Assembly (NCBI RefSeq): GCF_000818195.1
Contig: NZ_JTHL01000001.1
Location: 5,128,122 to 5,192,121 of the forward strand
DNA: 64,000 bases
From: Streptomyces sp. 150FB
GTDB lineage: Bacteria; Actinomycetota; Actinomycetes; Streptomycetales; Streptomycetaceae
Direction: 5' to 3'
Shown here: in pieces, positions 1 to 8,422 of the stretch
Layout of the letters: every line of letters begins with the position of its first letter
How positions within the stretch are numbered: the first letter of the stretch is position 1
Translations under genes and position numbers: made by a program
Notes under the pieces: generated by a model
The model's database searches: none
Seen by the model: the letters and a program-made list of their open reading frames with translations, nothing else
Told to the model about the DNA's origin: nothing

Positions 1-87
1 GGCGGCGACGGGGGAGGCGCGGCGACCGGCGGTGGCTCCTCGTCGGGCGGCGGAGCGCAGAACCCGATCGGTGGCCTGCTCGGCTGA
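1..87 (+). CDS. C-terminal end of a Gly-rich-tailed protein (5' truncated)
   Basis: The window opens inside a reading frame that runs on the plus strand to a TGA at 85-87. The 28 visible residues are almost all Gly, Ser and Ala and end in AQNPIGGLLG. Low-complexity Gly-rich tails of this kind are common on Streptomyces envelope proteins such as penicillin-binding and LCP proteins, but the tail alone does not identify the family. The codons keep the high third-position GC of a real gene, and a strong hairpin follows 15 bases after the stop, which supports a true gene end. The function cannot be assigned from this fragment. Confidence 0.6.
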   Translation, partial: GGDGGGAATGGGSSSGGGAQNPIGGLLG

Positions 88-101
88 CGTACGGGGAGAG
101 G

Positions 102-140
102 GAGCGGGCCGGTCACCCTGGTGGGGTGACCGGCCCGCTC
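102..140. terminator. Bidirectional hairpin terminator
   Basis: A perfect 16-bp inverted repeat (102-117 with 125-140) around a 7-base loop lies between two converging genes, the Gly-rich protein (plus) and the nucleotidyltransferase (minus). There is no strong U-tract, as is usual in Streptomyces, so it could end transcription from either side. Confidence 0.75.
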
Positions 141-192
141 TGTCGCGCGTACACGCTGCTTTCGTGCTGGGTCCCAGGCCCGGCGGACCGGC

Positions 193-915
193 CTACGAGC
201 GCCCGACGCCGCCGGCCAGCTCCTTGGCGGCCTCCGTGAGGTCCTTGGCGGTGTCGATGGCGCGCCAGTACGCGCCCTGCGGCAGGGGGAACCCGGCCAG
301 TATGCGTTCGCGCGCCAGGCGCGGGAACGTCGTACGTTCATGGTCGCCGCGGTCGGGCAGCATGCCGGCGAACGCGGCGGAGAACACGTACACCCCGGCG
401 TTGATCAGATAAGGCGACGGCGGCGACTCGATGAAGTCGAGTACATGGCCGAACTCGTCGGTCTCGACGGCTCCCCACGGAATCCGTGGGCGGGCCAGCG
501 CGAGCGTGGCGACAGCATCGCGCTCGGCGTGGAAGGCGGCCATCTCGCGGAGCGAGAACCGCGTCCAGATATCGCCGTTCGTGGCGTACCAGGGCTGCCC
601 GGGGCCCGGCAGGTGCCCGGCGGCGTACTTGAGCCCGCCACCGCGCCCCAGGGGCTCTGTCTCCACCACGGTGGTGACCCGCAGCGGCAGGTCCGCCGAC
701 TCCAGCCACTCCTGGAGCACTTCGGCGAGATGACCGCACGAGATGACCACGTCGGTCACGCCCTCGGCGGCGAGCCAGGAAAGCTGATGGCCGATGATCG
801 GGGTCCCCGTGCCGGGGATCTCGACCATCGGCTTCGGCCGGTCGTCGGTGTACGGGCGCAGCCGCGACCCCTGGCCACCCGCCAGGACCACGGCCTGCGT
901 CGGATACGTATGCAT
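193..915 (-). CDS. NTP-transferase family sugar-phosphate nucleotidyltransferase
   Basis: A 240-residue cytoplasmic protein that probably makes an NDP-sugar from a sugar 1-phosphate and an NTP. The N-terminus carries the family signature AVVLAGGQGSRLRPYTDDRP (residues 8-27), with the Gly-rich nucleotide loop and catalytic Arg, followed by KPMVEIPG. Further on, the metal-binding region reads ATNGDIW and the sugar-binding region reads INAGVYVF. The length fits the short single-domain class (glucose-1-phosphate thymidylyl-, mannose-1-phosphate guanylyl- or D-glycero-manno-heptose type) without the left-handed beta-helix. The exact sugar and nucleotide cannot be read from sequence. The ATG at 915 directly precedes the conserved N-terminus. 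The neighbour upstream is a small secreted protein on the same strand, 38 bases away. Confidence 0.85.
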   Translation of the reverse strand: MHTYPTQAVVLAGGQGSRLRPYTDDRPKPMVEIPGTGTPIIGHQLSWLAAEGVTDVVISCGHLAEVLQEWLESADLPLRVTTVVETEPLGRGGGLKYAAGHLPGPGQPWYATNGDIWTRFSLREMAAFHAERDAVATLALARPRIPWGAVETDEFGHVLDFIESPPSPYLINAGVYVFSAAFAGMLPDRGDHERTTFPRLARERILAGFPLPQGAYWRAIDTAKDLTEAAKELAGGVGRS

Positions 916-953
916 GCCGGGAACGATAGGCGGGGCGGTCAGGGAGCTTGCGG

Positions 954-1385
954 TCAGCTCCCCGCGCTCTGCTGGGACACCCCGTACGCGAACGACGTGT
1001 CACACACGGGACGCGAGAACGACTGGGCGCGCGTGGGTCCGTAGTGCGCGACGGCCGCGCGGCCGAGGGAGCGCGCGATCGACATGCAGTGCTTGGCGAG
1101 CGACGGGCGGGCCTCGATCTCGCGCTGGAGGTGGGTCAGGGCGATCCCCGGGTCCTTCTCCTGGAGTTCCACCAGGAGCTTGTCGCGGAGAATGTCCTGC
1201 GGGGTACGGGACTTGGCCCGCACCGAGGCGGTGTCCGATGCGGTGTCCGAGGCGGTCAGTACGCGCGACTCGGAGTTGCTGGACGCCCACGGAACATTGG
1301 CGACCGCGAGGGTCCCGGAGAGCACCAGGACGACGGGCAGTACGAAGGCGAGAGTTCGGCCGATACGGCGGGCTGTGTGGGTCAC
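954..1385 (-). CDS. Small secreted or membrane-anchored protein of unknown function
   Basis: A 143-residue protein with a typical export signal: positively charged start MTHTARRIGR, a hydrophobic run of about 18 residues, then a Ser-rich stretch. The mature part is hydrophilic and helical. It contains two cysteines, near KHCMSIA and RPVCDTS, that could form a disulfide outside the cell. A short repeated dipeptide pattern, ASDTASDTAS, follows the signal region. I do not recognise the family with certainty. It sits between msiK and the nucleotidyltransferase on the same strand but far enough from msiK (a terminator lies between) to be its own unit. Confidence 0.7.
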   Translation of the reverse strand: MTHTARRIGRTLAFVLPVVLVLSGTLAVANVPWASSNSESRVLTASDTASDTASVRAKSRTPQDILRDKLLVELQEKDPGIALTHLQREIEARPSLAKHCMSIARSLGRAAVAHYGPTRAQSFSRPVCDTSFAYGVSQQSAGS

Positions 1386-1528
1386 GCAGGCGAGCGTAGC
1401 GGCCAGTGATGAATTGGCGACATTTAGTCACTCACTCGGGGGACGGTTCGATAGGTTTTTTCGAATTGCCTGTTGACGACACCTGACCGAAAGGACGTAT
1501 ATGCCGGGGTATTTGGCGGCATACGCAA

Positions 1529-1556
1529 ACGGCCCCGCACCGGAGTGCGGGGCCGT
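1529..1556 (-). terminator. Terminator of msiK
   Basis: A 12-bp perfect stem (1529-1540 with 1545-1556) and a 4-base loop lie about 37 bases beyond the msiK stop. On the minus strand the stem is followed by a short T run, consistent with an intrinsic terminator. Confidence 0.8.
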
Positions 1557-1592
1557 GCGGACGAATTCACACCGCTGTGCGGTGCGGGCGCG

Positions 1593-2723
<1,131 letters not shown>

Positions 2724-2927
2724 GCTGATGTGTCCCCTCACCGGCAGGAACGTGCCGGACGATCCGAGTAAAGGAATGGATCCACCGCCGAAGGCGGAAG
2801 ATGGGTCTAGTCCACCTGGGTGAACTGGAGGTGACGCTACCCCGCGATCCGGGATCTGTCAGCACTCCGCCCCCACCAAAATCCGTCCAGCACCCCGCCC
2901 GAACCCGGTTACACTTCTTGCGCGCGC

Positions 2928-3001
2928 GCCTCCTTAGCTCAGTTGGCCAGAGCAACGCACTTGTAATGCGTAGGTCGTCGGTTCGAATCCGACAGGGGGC
3001 T
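2928..3001 (+). tRNA. tRNA-Thr (anticodon TGT)
   Basis: A full cloverleaf can be drawn. The acceptor stem GCCTCCT pairs with AGGGGGC, with one G-T pair. The D-loop is AGCTCAGTTGGCCAGAGC. The anticodon stem-loop is ACGCA-CTTGTAA-TGCGT with TGT at 2962-2964, and the T arm contains GGTTCGAATCC. The CCA is not encoded. A possible -10 (TACACT) lies at 2910-2915. tRNA 3' ends are frequent integration targets of actinomycete elements, and the next 500 bases are gene-poor. Confidence 0.97.
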
Positions 3002-3006
3002 CCGGG

Positions 3007-3042
3007 AAAGGCCAGGTCAGACGTTGTCTGATCTGGCCTTTT
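3007..3042 (+). terminator. Terminator downstream of tRNA-Thr
   Basis: An inverted repeat (3007-3022 with 3026-3042) with one G-T pair forms a 16-bp stem that starts five bases after the tRNA and ends in TTTT, a good intrinsic terminator. Confidence 0.85.
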
Positions 3043-3585
3043 CGCTCGCTCGGGGAATGGTGCGGTGACCGTGTCCAGCGTTCCCAGATCCGGGCCGATG
3101 GCCGCGCCGCCCACACCCCGCCCACCGCAGCCCGCGACATCGCCAACACGGCCGCCGGCCCCGATGGCAGCACTTGCCGCACTCGTCGCCACCCTGGTCT
3201 GGGCCGCCACCCTCGCCGGACGCCGACACGAAGCCCAGGGACACGCCCACTAGACCAACGCCGCCCCTCCGATTCGGCCGGAGCGACGGGGTGCCTCGAA
3301 GGAACTGGCTGATCGTTGAGCGGGATGGGATGCCAGACCTGTTCCTGGAGTTCCCCGATGCAGGGGCCGCAGGCCTACATGGGCTCCTGGGCTCCTGCGA
3401 GCGTCACTGGACCGTTCCATGGAACGCGAGTCCGCTGCTGGTCGCAGTAGAGTCGGCGGAAGCTGGCCATCCACGCTCTCGTCGGTGGCAGCAGGGGAGT
3501 GCATACCAGCGCGGGCGAACTTGGTGATCCCGTTGATCACCTGATGTGGCAGGACCGCTTCCATCGGTACAGCGCATCCCCGCGA
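3043..3585. other. Gene-poor scar beside the tRNA
   Basis: About 540 bases hold no convincing gene. On the plus strand a 62-codon frame (3065-3253) ends in a hydrophobic segment, ALVATLVWAATLAGRRHEAQ, that could be the tail of a small membrane protein. On the minus strand a frame at 3250-3564 begins MEAVLPHQVINGIT. Neither has a good ribosome site, and codon use is less biased than in neighbours. This looks like decayed remnants of an element once integrated at the tRNA, but no att repeat of the tRNA 3' end was found in the window. Confidence 0.4.
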
Positions 3586-4167
3586 TCAGTGGACCTGGGC
3601 AGATGCTGGCGCCGTCTTCTCTTTATCTGCGAAGAGAAGGGTGGGTTCGGCGAGGATGTCGCGGCCGGCCTCGCTCTTGTAGATCTCGTCGACGCTGCCG
3701 AACCGGGCCTCGGCGTAGTCGAGTTCGAGCAGAGCCGCTGCTTGCCGGACGGATGCCTCGTCGGGTCCTTCGATCTCGACGAACGTCGGGAGGTCGGGCC
3801 AGGTGTCGAAGTCGAAGGCGACCTTGCCCAGGCGCCACTCTTCGCGGTAGTTCTCCTGGTAGCGGACCTCGCGCATGCCGACGTTCCGGAGAATCTCGGC
3901 CATGGCGTGCAGGTCCGTGACCTCGGTCTCGATCTCGGTCGTGCCGTCGATCGAGGTCGCGTCGGTGACCTGCTTGAGCGTTAGTGTCGAGCGCGTGCCC
4001 TCGTCACGCAGGCGTACCCAGGCACCGCCGTCCAGGACGTCGTTCTCGAAGATCTTGCGGGTGAGGAGGATACGCGGGAATGCCTGGACCGCACCGAGAG
4101 CGGTGAGCCGCGTCTGAAGGTCGGCGACGTTGATGGCCAGGAACTTGGCTTCGTACTCGTGCTTCAT
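3586..4167 (-). CDS. CYTH-domain protein (CyaB / thiamine-triphosphatase-like)
   Basis: A 193-residue cytoplasmic protein of the CYTH superfamily, triphosphate-tunnel enzymes that act on nucleotide or inorganic triphosphates. The hallmark ExExK is at the N-terminus, in HEYEAKFL (Glu4, Glu6, Lys8). Other tunnel features are visible: WVRLRDEG, STLTLKQV, TEIETEV, FDFDTWPDLPTFVEIEGP. The last resembles the class IV adenylate cyclase and two-domain CyaB proteins. The substrate could be ATP (making cAMP), thiamine triphosphate or another triphosphate; sequence does not decide. It is the last gene of a minus-strand operon, 8 bases after the methyltransferase stop, next to enzymes that also handle nucleotides. 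Confidence 0.85.
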   Translation of the reverse strand: MKHEYEAKFLAINVADLQTRLTALGAVQAFPRILLTRKIFENDVLDGGAWVRLRDEGTRSTLTLKQVTDATSIDGTTEIETEVTDLHAMAEILRNVGMREVRYQENYREEWRLGKVAFDFDTWPDLPTFVEIEGPDEASVRQAAALLELDYAEARFGSVDEIYKSEAGRDILAEPTLLFADKEKTAPASAQVH

Positions 4168-4175
4168 CAGTTTTT

Positions 4176-4841
4176 CTACCCCTGGTGGTAGGAGGAGTCG
4201 GGTGTGTGGGCCGCGAGGAGCAGACCCATCCGGTGGGTGTGGTCCTGGAGCTGGCCGACGTGGGCCCGCTCAGTGAATTCATTCGTGCGCAGGGCCAGCA
4301 GTACATCCCAGTCACCGATGAAGTGGCCCCTCAGTTTCCCGGGCGACGTGTAGTGCTCGATCAGGTGATGGCGCTGTTTGACGGGCATCATGAACTCCGC
4401 ACCGAACAGGCCACCGGGCCGCACCATCCCCTGCATACGGGTGACGAACTCCCCGAGCGGGCTGTGGTGGTTGGCACTGTAATGCCACGAGCAGCTCGTC
4501 CAGACGGCGTCGCATTGTATCGTCAGCGGCTCGCCCTCGAGGAAGTCCTCCTCTACGATCTGCACCTGGTCGTAGAGGGCCGCGAGTTTGAGACGGTCGA
4601 TGAGACCCGTCGTGTGGGCGTGTTCGTCACCCGGAAGGTGGACCTGGCCGCCGTGCAGGGCGAGCGGGTCGCGCTCGATGGCGATGACGCGATAGCCGGC
4701 GGCTGCCAGCGGCAGGATGAATCTGCCGTCGCTCGCACCGATGATCGCGATGGTGGCTCCGGGCGCGGTTCGCTCCTCAACTGCGGCAAGGAACTGAGGG
4801 AAGAAGGTAAGGGTGTGTTCCCACAGGCTCTGCGTTTGCAC
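4176..4841 (-). CDS. Class I SAM-dependent methyltransferase
   Basis: A 221-residue cytoplasmic protein. The SAM-binding motif I reads IAIIGASDGRFILPLAAAG, followed by the acidic residue of motif II in VIAIERDPLAL. Later motifs DAVWTSCSWHYSANHH and GMVRPGGLFGAEFM match post-I and motif III of Rossmann methyltransferases. The start is a GTG at 4841 with an AAGGAG site nine bases upstream. Longer in-frame extensions read through the kinase gene in another frame and are not protein-like. The gene therefore overlaps the 3' end of the kinase by 65 bases, unusually long even for coupled genes. The substrate is unknown; operon context suggests a nucleotide-derived or radical-SAM-made product. Confidence 0.8.
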   Translation of the reverse strand: MQTQSLWEHTLTFFPQFLAAVEERTAPGATIAIIGASDGRFILPLAAAGYRVIAIERDPLALHGGQVHLPGDEHAHTTGLIDRLKLAALYDQVQIVEEDFLEGEPLTIQCDAVWTSCSWHYSANHHSPLGEFVTRMQGMVRPGGLFGAEFMMPVKQRHHLIEHYTSPGKLRGHFIGDWDVLLALRTNEFTERAHVGQLQDHTHRMGLLLAAHTPDSSYHQG

Positions 4842-5415
4842 GGCGGTGGGCTCCTTGCATGTCGGTGGCGAGGATCGTGCGACAGACTTCGCCGGGCGTG
4901 AGCCCTGTGGTGTCGACACGGTGCATCGGGAACTGGGCGTAGGCGCGGGTGATCTGCTCGGCGGCGTCCTCCGCGAGGACGTCCCAGCGGGAGACCGGTT
5001 TGTTCCGGTGAGCGAGGCGCCGCCGGCGCTCGTTCTCCGCGCAGACCAAGTAGTAGGTGGTGGGTTGCGGCACTTCGGCGGGCAGCTCGACGTCGATGCC
5101 AGCACCGAATGCGCGGTGGTTGGCGAAGCATCGGGCGAAGTAGCTCTCCACGACCACTGGATTGCCGGCGATGAGATGGCTCCGGATCTGATCGACTGCG
5201 GTCAGTAGCGCGGAGAGGTAGAAGCACATCCGCGCGTCGACGTTCGCGCGCGTGTCCATCTCCCGTCTCAGGGGTTCGTAGAGGGGCGGCATGGTCGGGA
5301 CCAGGACGGCGTCGCGGGATGCCGCCAGCATCGGTGCGATGGTCGACTTGCCGGTGCCGCGAAGTCCTTCGAGGCTCTCGAACCGCGGGTGGTCAGGCAC
5401 GGCCGTAGACGACAT
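4777..5415 (-). CDS. P-loop kinase, thymidylate-kinase-like
   Basis: A 212-residue protein with a clean P-loop near the N-terminus, ESLEGLRGTGKSTIAPML, followed by DARMCFYLSALLTAVDQI and VVVESYFARCFANHR. This layout (P-loop, helical segment, substrate-binding DR/ES motif) is that of dTMP kinase and related nucleoside or small-molecule kinases. The lid region reads CAENERRRRLAHRNKP, rich in Arg. It is a cytoplasmic ATP-dependent phosphotransferase of unknown substrate. The start at 5415 overlaps the radical SAM stop by 23 bases, and no strong ribosome site is visible, so translation is probably coupled. A GTG at 5400 is an alternative start. Confidence 0.75.
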   Translation of the reverse strand: MSSTAVPDHPRFESLEGLRGTGKSTIAPMLAASRDAVLVPTMPPLYEPLRREMDTRANVDARMCFYLSALLTAVDQIRSHLIAGNPVVVESYFARCFANHRAFGAGIDVELPAEVPQPTTYYLVCAENERRRRLAHRNKPVSRWDVLAEDAAEQITRAYAQFPMHRVDTTGLTPGEVCRTILATDMQGAHRRANAEPVGTHPYLLPSVPCRS

Positions 5416-6295
5416 CCGGCACCGCGAGGGTGAGTTCGTCGGTGGCGGACGGCCGGTGGACGATGTGGTCGGCGGTCTTTTCGTACCAGAAAGCGTGGGA
5501 GTCCTTGCCGACGGCCTTGCAGGACATGGTGAGCGCTCCACGCGGATCCGCCTCGATTCGCTGGATCTCGACGGGCCCACCCGCAGGGGTGCAGATCTCG
5601 GGAGCGCCGTCCTCGGACAGATCCTCGTCGACGATTACTTCAACCGTCAGCTTGGCTGCCTGGAGCTCCTCGCGCAGGCGGGCGTAGGCCGTGGTGTCGG
5701 TGACCAAGAGTTCAGGATGAGCGGCGGCGTTGCCGACCGGCCGGAGGCAGTGGAGCTTCAACTGGCCTACGTCGAAGTGCTCCAGGGTGCGTGCCAGCGG
5801 CAGCACTTCGCCGATGTTGCGGGATGTGACCGTCATGGTCGCGCCCGTACAGACGCCGAGTTGCCGGGCGAGGTCGAGCGCGCTCAGCGCGCTCTGGTAG
5901 CTCCCCGCCTTGCGGGTGTGGTCGTTGGTCGAGCCAATGCCCTCCAGCGAGACCCGCAACAGGTCCAGGTGCGGAGCGATCTCGGTCAGCCGGGGCTCGA
6001 TCCGGTAGCCGTTGGTGCAGATCTCGACCCGCAGACCCAGTTCCTGCTTGGCCTGCTGAACGACCTGGGCGAGGTCCCTGTAGACGAACGGCTCGCCGCC
6101 GAGCAAGGTGACGGCCTCCGCACCGTACTGGTCGTGCATGAGTGTCATGAGGCTGATCGCCTCCTCAGCGGTGAACGCGTCAGCGTGCTGAAGTCGCTTG
6201 CCGTGGAAGCAGTGCAGGCACTCGAAGTTGCAGCGGTACAGCAGTTGTAGGTACAGCATCCGGATCCTGCGGATCCCGGTGACTTCCCCGATCAC
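5393..6295 (-). CDS. Radical SAM protein
   Basis: A 300-residue radical SAM enzyme. The [4Fe-4S] cluster motif CxxxCxxC is RCNFECLHCFH (Cys22, Cys26, Cys29). The SAM GGE motif is LLGGEPFVYRD, and the ribose/beta-strand motifs ICTNGYRIEP and LLRVSLEGIGSTNDHTR follow. Two further cysteines, in EICTPAG and TMSCKAVG, could make a minimal SPASM-like auxiliary site. The GTG at 6295 has a perfect AAGGAGG five bases upstream and is much better than the ATG 23 codons earlier. The reaction is unknown. The adjacent kinase, methyltransferase, HAD phosphatase and triphosphate-tunnel protein suggest a small phosphorylated or nucleotide-like substrate rather than a peptide, as no precursor peptide gene is present. 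Confidence 0.88.
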   Translation of the reverse strand: MIGEVTGIRRIRMLYLQLLYRCNFECLHCFHGKRLQHADAFTAEEAISLMTLMHDQYGAEAVTLLGGEPFVYRDLAQVVQQAKQELGLRVEICTNGYRIEPRLTEIAPHLDLLRVSLEGIGSTNDHTRKAGSYQSALSALDLARQLGVCTGATMTVTSRNIGEVLPLARTLEHFDVGQLKLHCLRPVGNAAAHPELLVTDTTAYARLREELQAAKLTVEVIVDEDLSEDGAPEICTPAGGPVEIQRIEADPRGALTMSCKAVGKDSHAFWYEKTADHIVHRPSATDELTLAVPDVVYGRA

Positions 6296-6402
6296 GTGAT
6301 CCTCCTTCGGCCAATTGCCTGGTGGGAGACCTGATGGTGGCGGAGGGCATGAGGACCGCATCACCGCGTATAGGGACGCACCCGGGACGTCCTGGGACGT
6401 TT

Positions 6403-7095
6403 TCAGCGTGCTGCGAAGGTGTCCAGGATCTGGAGAAGATGCGCGGTGTCTGACAGATCCGGCATTACCTCGGAGGCGCCGGCAGCAACCAGCTCCTGCG
6501 GAGTATGGATACCCGAAGCGACAGCGATGATCCCGGAGCCCGTGGCGAGAGCCGCCTCGACATCCCGTGGCGTATCCCCGACAAGCACGACGGGGGCGCC
6601 ATCACGCACGCCTCGGAGACGCTGGGCACGTTCCCGAGCGACGGCCACCAGGTCCGGCCGCTGGAGAGCGTCGGCGCCATAAGCACCGACGGACAAATCC
6701 AGCAGCGGGTTGAGGCCGAAGGCCGACACCTTCACATGGGCGTTGGCCGCGATATTGCCGGTCAGCACCGACGACACCCAATCGGCCTGTGCGGACACCG
6801 CCTTGAGGATCTCCCGTACGCCGGGCAGAGCGGACCCGCGCCGCCGGAGATCCTCGAAGCGTTCCTCACCGGCGCGGGCAAGTGCGGCCTCGACAACTGA
6901 CCAGTCCAGCTCGGGCAGACCATCCAAGGCGAACATGTCTCGCATGATCAGGCGATCCGTACGGCCCTCCGTCCGCGCCGGCCGTGTCGGAGCAGCACCT
7001 GCCAACGCCGCGAAGGCGGCAGCGTAGATCTCCTTGCTCACCCCTGAGTTGTCGATGAGCGTGTGGTCGATGTCCCACAGGACGATGAGCTCCAT
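6403..7095 (-). CDS. HAD-family phosphatase (phosphoglycolate phosphatase-like)
   Basis: A 230-residue HAD hydrolase. Motif I with the nucleophilic Asp is LWDIDHTLIDN, motif II is SSVLTGNI, motif III Lys/Arg lies in the VAVARERAQR region, and motif IV is VVLVGDTPRDVEAAL. The helical cap between motifs I and II is of the C1 type that gives small-molecule phosphatase specificity (phosphoglycolate, nucleotide or sugar phosphates). It is the first gene of the minus-strand cluster, 107 bases before the radical SAM gene. It is divergent from an XRE regulator, with an 88-base shared promoter region at 7096-7182. The start at 7095 places the catalytic Asp close to the N-terminus, as in the family. 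Confidence 0.85.
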   Translation of the reverse strand: MELIVLWDIDHTLIDNSGVSKEIYAAAFAALAGAAPTRPARTEGRTDRLIMRDMFALDGLPELDWSVVEAALARAGEERFEDLRRRGSALPGVREILKAVSAQADWVSSVLTGNIAANAHVKVSAFGLNPLLDLSVGAYGADALQRPDLVAVARERAQRLRGVRDGAPVVLVGDTPRDVEAALATGSGIIAVASGIHTPQELVAAGASEVMPDLSDTAHLLQILDTFAAR

Positions 7096-7182
7096 AACGC
7101 CAGCGTAGAAGCCCTCCCGCAGCGTCAACTCCAGAGGAACGTCCCACAACGTCCTTGCCTCGTAGCCTCCGGCTGGGCTTGT

Positions 7183-7968
7183 ATGGCTTCCGTGAACGAG
7201 CGACTCCACTCCGTACTCGCCCAGCGCGGCGTCCCGCCCGAGTCGCTCGCCGAGGTCTGCGAGGTGGACCCCAAAACCGTCGGCCGCTGGCTCGGCGGGC
7301 GTTTACCTCACCCGCGGCACCGCTTCCGGGTCGCCCAACACCTGCGGGTGGAAGAGAGCTTCCTCTGGCCCACGCCGCAACCAGTCATGGGCAAACCAGG
7401 CGCAGGGCTGGACACCAAACTCGTAGGCACCTACCCGAACCGCGCTAGCGTCCCCCGCGACACCTGGATCTCGCTCCTCCAACAGGCCCGGGACGAGATC
7501 GGCGTACTCGTCTTCTCAGGAACCTTCTTCGCCCAGTCCAACCCCCACGTGGCCAAGATGCTCGCCGAGCGGGCAGCCGCCGGCGTACGGGTACGCCTGT
7601 GCTTCGGCGATTCGAACGGCCAGGCAGTCGCCATCCGGGGCCGAGAGGAAGGGATCGGCGGAGACACCCTTGCCGCCAAGATCCGCGCCTCGCTGACCTA
7701 CTACCGACCTCTGCTGTCCGAGGCGGGTTGTGAAGTCCGGCTGCACGACACCACGCTCTACACCTCCCTGTTCCGCTACGACGACAACCTGCTCGCCAAC
7801 CCACACATCTGGGGCCAGCCGGCCAGCGCCAACCCCGTTCTCCACCTCAAAAGGGCTGATGCCACGGGCTGGTTCGACAACTACGCTCAGAGCTTCGAAG
7901 ATGTCTGGGCCAGCGCGCGGCCCTGGACGCTCAGCCAGGAGGGGACCACCGCACATGGGCAGGACTGA
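7183..7968 (+). CDS. XRE-type regulator with DUF5919-like sensor domain
   Basis: A 261-residue protein. Residues 1-60 form a helix-turn-helix: VNERLHSVLAQRGVPPESLA then VCEVDPKTVGRWLGG. The rest is a larger domain (ARDEIGVLVFSGTFFAQ, AGVRVRLCFGDSNG, SLFRYDDNLLANPHIWG) that I associate from memory with DUF5919 regulators of actinomycetes. Its fold resembles phospholipase-D-like domains but I see no HKD motif. It probably represses or activates the divergent HAD/radical SAM operon and its own NUDIX partner. Translation is likely bldA-dependent, because codon 41 is TTA (7303-7305). The ATG at 7183 is chosen because it starts directly at the helix-turn-helix. Confidence 0.8.
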   Translation: MASVNERLHSVLAQRGVPPESLAEVCEVDPKTVGRWLGGRLPHPRHRFRVAQHLRVEESFLWPTPQPVMGKPGAGLDTKLVGTYPNRASVPRDTWISLLQQARDEIGVLVFSGTFFAQSNPHVAKMLAERAAAGVRVRLCFGDSNGQAVAIRGREEGIGGDTLAAKIRASLTYYRPLLSEAGCEVRLHDTTLYTSLFRYDDNLLANPHIWGQPASANPVLHLKRADATGWFDNYAQSFEDVWASARPWTLSQEGTTAHGQD

Positions 7969-8422
7969 GTACTACAACGACCCCGAGGCCCCCAAAGCGA
8001 ACACCCTCATCCCCGCCAACAACCTGCTTGTCGTCGACGCCAGCGGCGCCATCCTGCTCCAGCGCCGCCGCGACACCGGCCAGTGGGCACTGCCCGGCGG
8101 AGCCCAGGACATCGGCGAGACAGCGGCCCAGTGCGCGGTACGCGAATGCCTGGAAGAGACCGGCATCATCGCCGAGATCACCGGCTTCCTCGGCGTCTAT
8201 ACGAACCCGAACCACATCGTCGCCTACACCGACGGCGAGATCCGCCAGCAGTACGAGAACACCTACATCGGCCACCCGCTCGGAGGCGAGCCCACGATCA
8301 ACGACGAGGCCGACGGCGTCCGCTTCATCCAGCCCACGGACCTTGACCAGTACGACATCCACCCGAGCATGCGCCAACAGATCGGCGACTACCTCGCCGG
8401 CACCTACCCCTACCTCGGCTGA
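7955..8422 (+). CDS. NUDIX hydrolase
   Basis: A 155-residue NUDIX enzyme that cleaves nucleoside diphosphates linked to another group. The NUDIX box GX5EX7REUXEEXGU is complete: GGAQDIGETAAQCAVREC then LEETGII. N-terminal residues NLLVVDASGAILLQRRRDTG and the ALPGG strand leading into the box are typical of the family. AGGAGG lies upstream of the ATG at 7955. The gene overlaps the 3' end of the XRE regulator by 14 bases, so the two are co-transcribed. The product may act in the same pathway as the divergent operon or sanitise nucleotides. It converges on the HD-domain pseudogene, overlapping it by 13 bases. Confidence 0.92.
   Translation: MGRTEYYNDPEAPKANTLIPANNLLVVDASGAILLQRRRDTGQWALPGGAQDIGETAAQCAVRECLEETGIIAEITGFLGVYTNPNHIVAYTDGEIRQQYENTYIGHPLGGEPTINDEADGVRFIQPTDLDQYDIHPSMRQQIGDYLAGTYPYLG

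Noticed and set aside
3065-3253. 62-codon plus-strand frame after the tRNA, possible small membrane protein
   Set aside because: It has a weak start and a Pro-rich non-specific first half; more likely debris.
3250-3564. Minus-strand frame resembling the edge of a transposase
   Set aside because: Only about 15 residues look suggestive, and there are no catalytic residues or terminal repeats.
7183-7968. Phospholipase D activity of the DUF5919-like domain
   Set aside because: No HxKxxxxD motif is visible, so only a sensor role is proposed.
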